This document shows, piece by piece, positions 36,118 through 44,310 of a stretch of DNA of 64,000 nucleotides. The stretch comes from Oceanisphaera profunda (GTDB taxonomy: Bacteria; Pseudomonadota; Gammaproteobacteria; Enterobacterales; Aeromonadaceae), in contig NZ_CP021377.1 of NCBI RefSeq assembly GCF_002157895.1, forward strand, positions 2,790,001 through 2,854,000. The letters run 5' to 3'. The notes beneath the pieces were generated by a model. The model had not been told where the DNA came from and did no database searches. It worked only from the letters and a program-made list of their open reading frames with translations. Position numbers and translations under genes: made by a program. Numbering within the stretch: the first letter of the stretch is position 1; the number at the start of each line of letters is the position of its first letter.

Positions 36118-39036
36118 TTATATGATTATGCCCTTCAGCCGTGCAAAAGGTTTCATGTCGTCGGTGGCGGTGAGGTCTTCATAGTTTGGGTTGCTGGCTT
36201 GTAGTCGGTAACTGCCATTTGGATTTTTCTTCACGATGCGTAGCAGGTATTGGTCGTCGCCGGTGGCGTCTTGTTGTTCGATGGCGATGGTTTGATTGCT
36301 GATGGATCCCGCACTGTTTGCGCTGATTTGTTCGAGTAATAGTAGGTCGCCATCTTGAATTGGCTGCTTGCCACCATTCATGGAGTTACCACTGGCGTGA
36401 GCCAGAAAGTGGCGTTGAATATCGAGCGCTCCGTATTGATCGGGTATGACCTTGAGTTCGGCATTTTCGCTGTTGCCGGTTTTAAAATGGCCGCAGGCGA
36501 TTTGTAGGCTGGGAAAGTAGGGCAATTCGATCATGTCAGCTTGGGGAGCCGTAACAATATGGCGCTTTACCGGTGTGACTGCATCCTTAATATCCGCTAA
36601 CGCTGCGGTTTTGCGGCGGCGATACTCAGCTAATCGCAAGTCGACGAGCTCTTGCATCATTAAGTGCAAGGTTTCGAGTTCATCTTCTGGCAAGGTAAAG
36701 CGCGGCGTGAAGTGCTCGTCGACTACCTCAAACCAGTAGTCAGCTTGGGAGTCTTTATTGCCGCTGGTGCTGAACTTAATCGGATTATTCTTCCAGTACG
36801 TCAGCCAAGTTTTTGAGTCGGCTGTCATGGCTTGCTGTGCGGCTGGCAAATCCAGTTGTAATAGGTCGGGGTGGCGTTCCAATACATAGCGCGATTGTTC
36901 GGCCAAGGCGCTTAAGGTCGGCGGTTTACGCAGGCCGTCGAGCTCTAGCAAGGCTTGCAGTAAGATGATTTTAAAGCTCTTAGTGAGCGTGGTGGTTTCG
37001 ATACCGGTCAGTAAGAAGTCTCTGAGTTTATCTAATACCATGACTTCGGATGAGCTCAAGTCATGTTCACTGAGTACCAATTCAAACCAGCTGCCGTGTT
37101 GCTTGCGCAGCTTGGTGAAATCAAATCCAGCCTGAAACGCTTGTACTGCAGTGGGGCGATAACCCAGTTGCTCTTTTAAACGACGATAATCATCAACCAC
37201 TTTAACGCGGCCGCCGTAGCGTAGCTTGTCCATTAGCGGGAGTAGTTGCGGCTCTAAATTGATAAAGCAGCCGTCGGGTAAGCTTGGCGTTATTGAGCCG
37301 TTGGCACTGCTATTCTCTTGAGTTATTTCACGCAGTAATTCAGGTTTAAATAAGCAGGCTTTATGATTGCCGACTAAATCCACCACCATCAAGTGTGTTT
37401 TGCCGGCACACAGCCGTAAACCGCGACCTAGTTGCTGTAAGAAAACAATGCGCGATTCGGTAGGGCGCAACATCAGCAGAGTATCGATGGCCGGCAGATC
37501 TGTGCCTTCGTTAAATAAGTCGACCGAAAAGATCACTTCCAAGGTGCCTGCCGCCAATTCGCTGAGCGCTTGGTTACGCGGCATAGCGGAGCCCGCATAC
37601 ACAGCAGCGGCTTGAATACCGGCCTCATTAAAGATACTCGCCATAAAATCCGCATGACGAGTGGAGATACAAAACGCCAAAGTGCGACTTTGTTTAAACT
37701 CTTGCCACTTTTTCAGTGCATGCTGAGCGCGTTTTTGGCTGGCAAAAGCCGCATCTAACGCTTGTGGATCGAAGCGGCCGTTGCGCCACGGAATTTCATC
37801 GTAATTAATAAACTCATCAAACACGCCTTGGTAGATAAAGGGCACCAAATGTCTATCAATAATGGCGTCACGCAGTCCGCGTTCAAACACTAAATTGTCG
37901 TCACACAGGGCGAGAATATCGGCTTGGTCGGTTCGATCAGGTGTGGCGGTTAAGCCGAGTAAAAAACGCGGTCTAAAGTAATCCAATAATTTGCGATAGG
38001 TGGGCGCAGTAGCGTGGTGAAATTCGTCAACGATGATGTAATCAAAGTGGTCTTGGGCGAACTTTTGTAAATGCTCGTCACGACCCAGAGTTTGTACCGA
38101 GGCAAACAGCCAGTCGGCTTGTTGCTGCTGTTGGCCGTTGTATAAGCCGGTGTGCGCTTTGGGGTTCATGCGAATAAAGGTGGCTTGGGCTTGGAGGATA
38201 ATCTCTTCTCTATGCGCCACAAATAGCAGCTTTTTGGCGTGAAGCTGGCGGGCGTCAAAGGCGGCCAGCCAAGTTTTGCCAAGGCCGGTGGCCATCACTA
38301 CTAAGCCGCGCTTAAAACCCTGACTTCGGCTGTTATGTAAGGCGGCGAGTGCTTCTTCTTGTACTGCATTAGGCAATGGCGTTTCGCGTAAGAATTCATT
38401 ATCCGTGTCGGTATCACCGGTGATCAGACGCAGGCTGGTGAGCGAGCTGTGCTGATAGCGCTCAAGGTAACCGTCAATCCAATCATGAGTCAGAGCGACT
38501 ACGCGTTTATCTTTTACCAATTGCTGCATCTGTGTTTGCAGAGCTAATAAGCTGATCGCTGCTGGGCTATCAGGCTCAGCATCTACGCTAAGTTGCCAAT
38601 TCCACTCCAGTGATTCGGTAAGGGCGGCGCGGGAGATATTACTAGAGCCAACCAGTCCAAGGCCCGTTAAGTGCTGGCTGTTATGCTGCTGAATAAACAG
38701 ATAGGATTTAAGGTGAAAGCCCGCATTGCGGTTACTTTCATAAACCTTAATCACGGCACCGCGCTCGGCTAACAGCATCATCTCGCGCAGCGCCACCGGT
38801 TCGGTTACGTCCAAATAATCGGAGGTGATGATATGCAGTGTTACGCCGCGCGCCAAGGCTTCAAATAGGGCGTCATGTAAAAGCTGCCAACCGCTGTAAC
38901 GAATGAAAGACACAGCAATGCCGATCTGGCTGTCGGTTCTGGTTTTGTTAATGGCGTCGAGCAAGGTATCGAGTAGCGGCTGGTTAAAATTTGGATCGTT
39001 TGAACTGCCACCGGTCAGCAGTAGAGGGGCAGTCAT
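36118..39036 (-). CDS. PLD-nuclease / superfamily 2 helicase / DUF3427 protein with LexA-S24-like C-terminus
   Basis: A 972-residue multidomain protein. An N-terminal phospholipase-D-like nuclease domain has one HxK motif (H108-L-K110) followed by GSSNIS (130-135). The SF2 helicase core has ATGLGKT (249-255), DEFHH (337-341), LTATP and QQLGRGLR; a DUF3427-type region follows. From about 839 a LexA/S24-like domain is seen: ACGHF, then GNSM (Ser885), IQDGDLLLLE and YLLRIVKK, where Arg appears at the position usually taken by the catalytic Lys. The gene's ATG overlaps the methyltransferase stop (ATGA). Functions of DUF3427 helicases are not established; phage defence or DNA repair are inferences. 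Confidence 0.87.
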   Translation of the reverse strand: MTAPLLLTGGSSNDPNFNQPLLDTLLDAINKTRTDSQIGIAVSFIRYSGWQLLHDALFEALARGVTLHIITSDYLDVTEPVALREMMLLAERGAVIKVYESNRNAGFHLKSYLFIQQHNSQHLTGLGLVGSSNISRAALTESLEWNWQLSVDAEPDSPAAISLLALQTQMQQLVKDKRVVALTHDWIDGYLERYQHSSLTSLRLITGDTDTDNEFLRETPLPNAVQEEALAALHNSRSQGFKRGLVVMATGLGKTWLAAFDARQLHAKKLLFVAHREEIILQAQATFIRMNPKAHTGLYNGQQQQQADWLFASVQTLGRDEHLQKFAQDHFDYIIVDEFHHATAPTYRKLLDYFRPRFLLGLTATPDRTDQADILALCDDNLVFERGLRDAIIDRHLVPFIYQGVFDEFINYDEIPWRNGRFDPQALDAAFASQKRAQHALKKWQEFKQSRTLAFCISTRHADFMASIFNEAGIQAAAVYAGSAMPRNQALSELAAGTLEVIFSVDLFNEGTDLPAIDTLLMLRPTESRIVFLQQLGRGLRLCAGKTHLMVVDLVGNHKACLFKPELLREITQENSSANGSITPSLPDGCFINLEPQLLPLMDKLRYGGRVKVVDDYRRLKEQLGYRPTAVQAFQAGFDFTKLRKQHGSWFELVLSEHDLSSSEVMVLDKLRDFLLTGIETTTLTKSFKIILLQALLELDGLRKPPTLSALAEQSRYVLERHPDLLQLDLPAAQQAMTADSKTWLTYWKNNPIKFSTSGNKDSQADYWFEVVDEHFTPRFTLPEDELETLHLMMQELVDLRLAEYRRRKTAALADIKDAVTPVKRHIVTAPQADMIELPYFPSLQIACGHFKTGNSENAELKVIPDQYGALDIQRHFLAHASGNSMNGGKQPIQDGDLLLLEQISANSAGSISNQTIAIEQQDATGDDQYLLRIVKKNPNGSYRLQASNPNYEDLTATDDMKPFARLKGIII

Positions 39037-39635
39037 TTTGTTTCTTTCCTTAAAATAGCATTCAACCAGCGCTCGTGTTCTCGGCTTGGGCGCACGTCAC
39101 CGGTTTGCCAGTGTTCAATTACGGTTAATGGCAGCTGGCTGACTAACTCGCTTAAACCCGTTTCATCCAGATTGGTGAAATGGCGACCGTCTCGGCTTAC
39201 GTCATCTTGGCCGTATTTAAAGGAGCAGTAAAACACGCCGTTTGGTTTGAGCTGTGCACTTAAGTGTGCCATCACTTGTTTGAGTTCAGCGCGTGGTACA
39301 TGTAATAAAGAAGCGCAGGCCCAAATCGCATCCACGGGCTCGGGTGCGGCGAATTCCTCAAAACTGCATACGCTAACCGGCAAGCCGGTGTGTTGTTGGG
39401 CGAGTTCAACTAAAGCCGGGCTGGCGTCAAAGGCGCTTACGGTAAAGCCCAAGTTGGCAAAGTGCAGGCTGTCGCGACCCGAGCCACAACCGGCATCGAC
39501 TATATGACCGCCAACCGGCACATGAGGCAAAAACCGCTGATACAGCGGCGCCATGTCTACAAAGGCGGTGCTTTGATAAAAAGATTTGGCCTGTTGTTGG
39601 TAGTAATCGACAGACTTAATTGGCTTTAAGGACAT
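39033..39635 (-). CDS. Class I SAM-dependent methyltransferase
   Basis: A 200-residue methyltransferase with motif I VDAGCGSGRDS (46-56), an acidic FDAS at the end of strand 2, and WACASLLHVPRAEL as the motif IV/post region. No target-recognition domain or DNA-methylase catalytic motif (DPPY/NPPY or PC) is seen, so the acceptor is more likely a small molecule, protein or RNA than a DNA base. Translationally coupled to the PLD-helicase gene by a 4-base ATGA overlap, so the two probably act together. Confidence 0.88.
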   Translation of the reverse strand: MSLKPIKSVDYYQQQAKSFYQSTAFVDMAPLYQRFLPHVPVGGHIVDAGCGSGRDSLHFANLGFTVSAFDASPALVELAQQHTGLPVSVCSFEEFAAPEPVDAIWACASLLHVPRAELKQVMAHLSAQLKPNGVFYCSFKYGQDDVSRDGRHFTNLDETGLSELVSQLPLTVIEHWQTGDVRPSREHERWLNAILRKETK

Positions 39636-39791
39636 AGCTGGGCTTTAAGAAAGGGAACTTGTTGGGTACTGTATCAGACTCAACAAAGACTTACCTCGCA
39701 CTGGCGAGCGGTAAGTGATGTTGGCTAGCTAGCTAGTCAGGCAAGAGTAAGCGTATCAATGTAAGCATAAGTTAATAAGCAGGAGGCTTTA
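39636..39791. other. Divergent promoter region, methyltransferase / deaminase
   Basis: 156 bases containing two promoters back to back. A GCTAGCTAGCTAG run (39724-39736) is a small self-complementary repeat. The deaminase SD is AGGAGG at 39780-39785. Confidence 0.4.
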
Positions 39792-40277
39792 ATGACATTA
39801 AGCGAACAAGACTTACGACATCTGCGCCGTTGTGTGGCGTTGGCGGAAGAATCATTGAATGAAGGTGACCAGCCGTTTGGCTCCGTTTTGGTGTCAGCAC
39901 AAGGAGCTGTGCTGGCCGAAGATCATAATCAAATTAATACCAATGCTACCTTTCATCCAGAATTGGCGTTGGCCCAGTGGGCGGCGGAGCACTTAAGCGA
40001 AACCGAACGCGCGCAAGCCACTGTGTATACCTCGGGCGAGCATTGCCCGATGTGTGCTGCTGCCCATGCGTGGGCGGGCTTGGGGCGAGTGGTGTACATT
40101 TGCTCGGGTAAACAATTTGCCCAGTGGTGCCATGAATGGGGGCTGCCAGCGTCGCCGGTAAAAGCACTGGCCATTAATGAAGTAGCGCCAGAAGTTACGG
40201 TAGTTGGCCCAGTGCCTGAGTTAATGAATCAGGTACGAGCACTGCACATGCGGTATTTTGGTATTACCCAGAAGTAG
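39792..40277 (+). CDS. Zinc-dependent nucleoside/nucleobase deaminase
   Basis: A 161-residue member of the cytidine/deoxycytidylate deaminase superfamily, closest in layout to guanine deaminase and TadA-like proteins. The zinc site is H55-P-E57, where most relatives have His-Ala-Glu, and C85-P-M-C88 in EHCPMCAAAH. The proline and the His84 before the first Cys are unusual. AGGAGG sits 6 bases before ATG. A housekeeping salvage enzyme is the default view; its position beside a possible defence operon is noted. Confidence 0.85.
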   Translation: MTLSEQDLRHLRRCVALAEESLNEGDQPFGSVLVSAQGAVLAEDHNQINTNATFHPELALAQWAAEHLSETERAQATVYTSGEHCPMCAAAHAWAGLGRVVYICSGKQFAQWCHEWGLPASPVKALAINEVAPEVTVVGPVPELMNQVRALHMRYFGITQK

Positions 40278-40581
40278 AAGAGAGCAGCGCCGAGCACCAA
40301 GCGCCCGGCGCCAAGTTCAATCGAAACAAGATTAAACCGGGCAGCGCCTAGCGCCAAGTTAAACCGAGATCCTGACGTGCGTCAGGAAGACAGCCTAAAA
40401 GATAAACCCCCGACTTGCTCTTACCATTAATCGCCACTTTTAGATCTGATCACTATTTTTCCGCGTTCTTCCGTGGGTTCCGTTGCCAATAAGCTTGAGT
40501 GTTTTAAATATCAGCCCGAGATCCTGACGTGCGTCAGGATGACGGCGTAAAGGCATAACACACTTAGTTGAGTCGCGTTTT
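40278..40581. repeat. Modules E, C and D between deaminase and hipA
   Basis: CGCCGAGCACCAAGCGCCCGG (module E) near 40287, two module C copies (about 40365 and 40510) and a degraded module D (GTTCTTCCGTGGGTTCCG near 40465). No gene seen. Confidence 0.65.
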
Positions 40582-41895
40582 TTAGTTTTGGTCTAGCCGC
40601 TTTGCTCGTTTTTCTACACCGGAGAAAATGACTTCACTTATATCAGCAGGAAAATTTTCAGGTAACGACTGTCTGACGCTATTGATAGCCGTTGGAACTC
40701 GGTCTCTAACGTCATCTAAAATCGTTTGCATGGCTGTTTCATCAAATCCGGCCGCACGGGCAGTGGTTAGAAAGTGGCGAGGAAAAAGGTTATACCATTG
40801 ATAATGGCGGCCAGATGATCCTTGTAGGGCCATGGCCATTTTGATTTTTCGCTCCGAGAGCCCCGAGCCACCCATAACTGGGTAGGCCGAAAGAATGTCA
40901 TAGAGTGGTGTGAGTCTGAAGGCCCCATTTGGTAGTAAAAAAACTGAAAAGTTTTTGGCGTGTCCATCCGTTGCTGCTAATAGCCAGAATACGACTTGGG
41001 CTAGCATGAAGGTTGCTCTATCTTGTTCTGGTTGAGCTGAGCCCAATAGGTAACTCATAATCTTGACAATATTTGGGCCTCCATCACTTTCGTATTTAAG
41101 GCCGGGTGATACGCCTAGAACCTGACAAAAGTCTTCTTGTGGTAAGCGCATAATCCATTGACCGTCAGATGATCGTCGCCGGTCAAAGCGGGCCACGGAC
41201 AATGCTCGAAAGCCTCGCACGTCAAGAATATCCGCGGCTGCTACTTCCAAACCAAGTGCACCGGCTAAGCGTAAGCAAACCAATTCATTTTCGACGCTAG
41301 TACTTAAATCAATGGTATGAGAATGACTTTGGATGGTACCTATCGGTAACTTGATAATGTGTGTGGTGGGTGTACTGCCTAGCGGTAGATACCAATTTTC
41401 GTTTTGTTTGAGTAGCGCAGTTTTTTCTTGTGCGCCGGCAATCGAAATTCGAAAGTCTTCTTCACCGCTAATCATCCCCAATGGTGCATTGCTTTGATAA
41501 CCTTGCAAGATATTCAGCAGCGCCGATTGAGTTAACTTCTTACAATGAATGCTTCTAACCCCTTCTGGTTGCTGACTGGCAGGGTAGATCTGTAGAGCCC
41601 CCACGCTATCCATCCCAATTTTGGCTAATAGATCAAAGGGCTGACTTGAAGCTGCCTGATGACGAGCGACAATGCGCTGTCGAGTCTGCATTTTGTCGGG
41701 TAATAGGTTATCAAAAAAATTGTATACCTCTTCACCTTTGAAGCGTTGTTTGCCTAATGGTAGGGATAGAGAAATGGGGCGAGAGCCGGGCATATCGAGC
41801 CAGTCTTGATGGTACCAAAACTCATGAGTACCAGATGATGATCGATATAGCGTGCCTACTTGGTAGCCATTCATGGCGATAGTTAGCTGTGCCAT
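40582..41895 (-). CDS. hipA: HipA serine/threonine kinase toxin
   Basis: Close relative of E. coli HipA, which phosphorylates glutamyl-tRNA synthetase and induces persistence. 437 residues from the ATG at 41895 (AGGAGG 7 bases upstream; ORF could extend to 41913). The autophosphorylation-loop Ser is S151 in FRISIAGAQEKT, the kinase Asp is D310 in ATDGHAKN and the metal-binding Asp D333 in LTPLYDIL, all offset by one from E. coli. Start overlaps the hipB stop (TAATG). All key residues intact, so the toxin is predicted active. Confidence 0.96.
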   Translation of the reverse strand: MAQLTIAMNGYQVGTLYRSSSGTHEFWYHQDWLDMPGSRPISLSLPLGKQRFKGEEVYNFFDNLLPDKMQTRQRIVARHQAASSQPFDLLAKIGMDSVGALQIYPASQQPEGVRSIHCKKLTQSALLNILQGYQSNAPLGMISGEEDFRISIAGAQEKTALLKQNENWYLPLGSTPTTHIIKLPIGTIQSHSHTIDLSTSVENELVCLRLAGALGLEVAAADILDVRGFRALSVARFDRRRSSDGQWIMRLPQEDFCQVLGVSPGLKYESDGGPNIVKIMSYLLGSAQPEQDRATFMLAQVVFWLLAATDGHAKNFSVFLLPNGAFRLTPLYDILSAYPVMGGSGLSERKIKMAMALQGSSGRHYQWYNLFPRHFLTTARAAGFDETAMQTILDDVRDRVPTAINSVRQSLPENFPADISEVIFSGVEKRAKRLDQN

Positions 41896-42146
41896 TACCA
41901 TTCCTCCTGCCATTGCTCAGTAGTATTAGGAGCACTGCCACGCGGCTTAACTTCTAGCTCTAAATCCAATGCCGAAAGCAATTTGAACAGGGTATCGAGG
42001 CGAGTACCGTCGGGCGTGTTTTCGAATTTTGAAACGGTATCTTGGCGCAGCCCAACCTTGCGAGCCACTAGGGTCTGTGATTGACCTTGTTGTTTACGCT
42101 GATCTTGTAATACATGGCTGAGTTGATGGGCAGAAGTTACTTTCAT
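41895..42146 (-). CDS. hipB: HipB antitoxin
   Basis: An 83-residue XRE-family antitoxin and operon repressor. Helix-turn-helix at about 24-48 (LVARKVGLRQDTVSKFENTPDG). The C-terminal Trp (ends QEEW), which in E. coli HipB inserts into HipA, is conserved. Shares a one-base stop/start overlap with hipA, whose SD lies within its last codons. Three operator palindromes lie upstream. Confidence 0.95.
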   Translation of the reverse strand: MKVTSAHQLSHVLQDQRKQQGQSQTLVARKVGLRQDTVSKFENTPDGTRLDTLFKLLSALDLELEVKPRGSAPNTTEQWQEEW

Positions 42147-42155
42147 GAATTCTCC

Positions 42156-42229
42156 TTACACGCTATAGAAGGTAAAGATAGTTTATACGCTATAGCGTGT
42201 AAACGCTAAGTTATACGCTATAGCGCGTA
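42156..42229. promoter_or_regulatory. Three evenly spaced hipBA operators
   Basis: A CGCTATAGCG-type palindrome appears three times: TACACGCTATAG (42157-42168, half degraded), ATACGCTATAGCGTGTA (around 42192) and ATACGCTATAGCGCGTA (around 42220). Dyad centres are 27-28 bp apart. This suggests cooperative HipB binding, like the multiple operators of E. coli hipBA, but with a different core from TATCC-N8-GGATA. Confidence 0.82.
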
Positions 42230-42239
42230 GCGAGAGTTA

Positions 42240-42825
42240 AGGTTTAATTCATATGACGTGCACTCATAAAGCAACCGGTCGGTTTTTTGTAACCATACGG
42301 CACAGTTCAAAATGAGATCCTGACGTGCGTCAGGAAGACGGCTAAAACAACACACCGCCCTTTGCCGTCATACCGAACTTGCTTCGGTATCTCGCTCTTA
42401 GTACTAAAACCTTAAAACCAAGATCCTGATGTGCATCAGGAAGACGGCATAAGTGCGAGATCCTGACGTGCGTCAGGATGACGGCTTAAAACACCGCTCT
42501 TTGTCGGAGCGGTGTTTCTGGCTTGGTATCTATTTTTAGCTGGGCGCCGAGCGCTTGGTGCTGGGCGCTATATCTTCCCCTCACACCTTACGCTTTACTT
42601 TTCACAACGACGTTTTGCTGCACAAAACCGGCCGGCTGAAGCGGCCTCTACCAGGATAGGTGTTTGGGTTTTCTTTTACTCCTCACTCCTCACGCTTCAC
42701 CCTTCACGGGCGAAGCCCTAGATCAAACACCGCTTTTTGTGTGGGCGGTGTTTCTGGTTTGGTATCTATTTTAGCTGGGCGCTTGGTGCTCGGCGCTATG
42801 TCTTTCACACCTCATTTCACTGAGG
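42240..42825. repeat. Modules B, C, E, F and hairpins between hipB and flgT
   Basis: Modules C and B at 42310-42485, terminator-like hairpins AACACCGCTC/GAGCGGTGTT (42490-42516) and AAACACCGC/GCGGTGTTT (42725-42753), module E at about 42541 and 42775, F at about 42630. The second hairpin may end flgT transcription. No gene seen. Confidence 0.65.
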
Positions 42826-43965
42826 TCAGCATATCACCCGGGTGATGCGCACTTGGCGGGCGACGCCGTCGGCGGGGGCGAGCAGGCTGTAGTCGGTGTG
42901 GCTTTGTTGCACCACAAACTGCGCTTTGGATGAGGTTTCGCTGTAATAGCCAGGTTGCAGTTGGCGTCTGTGGATCAAGGTAAAGCGGTCACCGGGTTGA
43001 ATACCGGCGTCACGGCCAAGATCCATTAAGATACCCTCGTCGGATTGCTGCAAGATATGGCCAATGGCCTTCATGCAAGACTGGGCGTTGACGATATCGC
43101 GGGCAATGCGCTGCAAGAGTTGGTCGGCGGCTTGGCCATAAGAAGATTGCCAAAAGCTTTGTTGCTGCACATTCACTACCTCATGCTTTTTAAACGACCA
43201 AGGCGCTTCTACGCGGTATTGCTGTTGCAATAATCGCTCGCCGGTAAAGCTGTCTTCTAAGGTGACGGACAATACAAACTGACGGGGCTGCTCTTTAAAG
43301 CGCCATTGCACCCAATCACCGTCTTCCATGCTGATGTCGTTCAGCACGCCGCTGAGCAGTAATCGAGATTGTTGTTTTTTCGCTAATACGTCACTGCCTT
43401 GGCGCAAGCCTTGGCTGCGGGGCAGTTGGGTGTCGGTGGTAATTTGATAGGGCAGTTGCGTCATCAAATTGACGCTCGGCGTTAGATGCTGAGCCAAACG
43501 GGCGGCGGTGGCGTTACCTAATTCATAAATTTGGCCAAATCGACCTTGATCCGGATGCTGAATAGCAAAGCTAGTGAGGCTAATACCTGGGCGATAACGA
43601 CTGGCACACTTGGCTTGCACTTGTTGCGGGTTGGGCCAAATATCGGCGCGCACGGTTAGCCATAAGCGGCCTTGCGCGCTGCGCTCGTTTAGGATCACAT
43701 AATCCATTAGCTCGCCTTGGGCGGCAATGTCGAGTTGCTGGCCAGAGAGCGCGCCGTTAGTGACCGATTGCACGGTAGTAATGGAGGCGCCGGCTTGCAG
43801 CAGGGCATCGGTCAGCGCTTGTTCGAGCGCTTGTTGGCGCGCGGTTTCTGCACCTTGGCTCAGCAATGCTGAGCCTTCCGCTTGATACCAATCGGCATTG
43901 GCCGCAAACGGCAGTGCCAGTGGCAACAGCAAACACAATGAGGGCAAAAGGGCTTTTATTGACAC
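42826..43965 (-). CDS. flgT: Flagellar H-ring assembly protein FlgT
   Basis: Periplasmic protein that in Vibrio forms the H ring around the LP ring of the sodium-driven polar motor. 379 residues, GTG start at 43965 with AGGA 7-8 bases upstream, signal peptide ending ANA (about 24). The N-terminal ARQQALEQALTDALLQAG repeat, middle domain and C-terminal DAGIQPGDRFTLIHRR barrel match the three-domain FlgT. Divergent from flgOP as in Vibrio and Aeromonas. Confidence 0.9.
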   Translation of the reverse strand: MSIKALLPSLCLLLPLALPFAANADWYQAEGSALLSQGAETARQQALEQALTDALLQAGASITTVQSVTNGALSGQQLDIAAQGELMDYVILNERSAQGRLWLTVRADIWPNPQQVQAKCASRYRPGISLTSFAIQHPDQGRFGQIYELGNATAARLAQHLTPSVNLMTQLPYQITTDTQLPRSQGLRQGSDVLAKKQQSRLLLSGVLNDISMEDGDWVQWRFKEQPRQFVLSVTLEDSFTGERLLQQQYRVEAPWSFKKHEVVNVQQQSFWQSSYGQAADQLLQRIARDIVNAQSCMKAIGHILQQSDEGILMDLGRDAGIQPGDRFTLIHRRQLQPGYYSETSSKAQFVVQQSHTDYSLLAPADGVARQVRITRVIC

Positions 43966-44021
43966 GGTCGCATCCTGAGTAACACCACTGCCAGCATTAA
44001 GTTGGCGCGGTGATCAATTGT

Positions 44022-44037
44022 TGGCAAGGATTATGCA
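44022..44037 (+). promoter_or_regulatory. Candidate sigma-54 promoter for flgOP
   Basis: TGGCAAGGATTATGCA has the invariant GG and GC exactly 10 bases apart, close to the consensus TGGCAC-N5-TTGCA. It faces flgO, about 270 bases upstream. Confidence 0.55.
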
Positions 44038-44120
44038 AAAACCTTGCCTAATAAGTACAGTAAAAGGCGGCTTTGCTGTTAATGGCGTTTTTAACACTGG
44101 TTTTGGTTAGGGTTTATGGG

Positions 44121-44141
44121 TATATCTAGCCGCTAGATATA
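44121..44141. promoter_or_regulatory. Perfect 21-bp palindrome between flgT and flgO
   Basis: TATATCTAGC-C-GCTAGATATA, 10-bp arms around one base, lying 84 bases downstream of the sigma-54-like site and 170 bases before flgO. No T run follows it, so an operator is more likely than a terminator. Regulator unknown. Confidence 0.6.
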
Positions 44142-44310
44142 GACGCCGCGGTAATAACGGCAGTTTTTTGCCGCTCGTCTTGTTTTAGACTAATCGCTTT
44201 TGTTTGCTGCCTGTTGGTGAGTGAGCGAACAGCCTTAGCCGTAAAGTTTGCCGTCGCTTGGCCGATAGCTTAACTAGTCGACAAGTGTCATTTATTTAAT
44301 GGGAGTCATG

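Larger units (their letters stand above)
43966..44310. other. Divergent flgT / flgOP regulatory region
   Basis: 345 bases with no gene. Contains a sigma-54-like site for flgOP and a perfect 21-bp palindrome, both listed separately. No repeat modules, in contrast to most gaps in this window. Confidence 0.6.
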
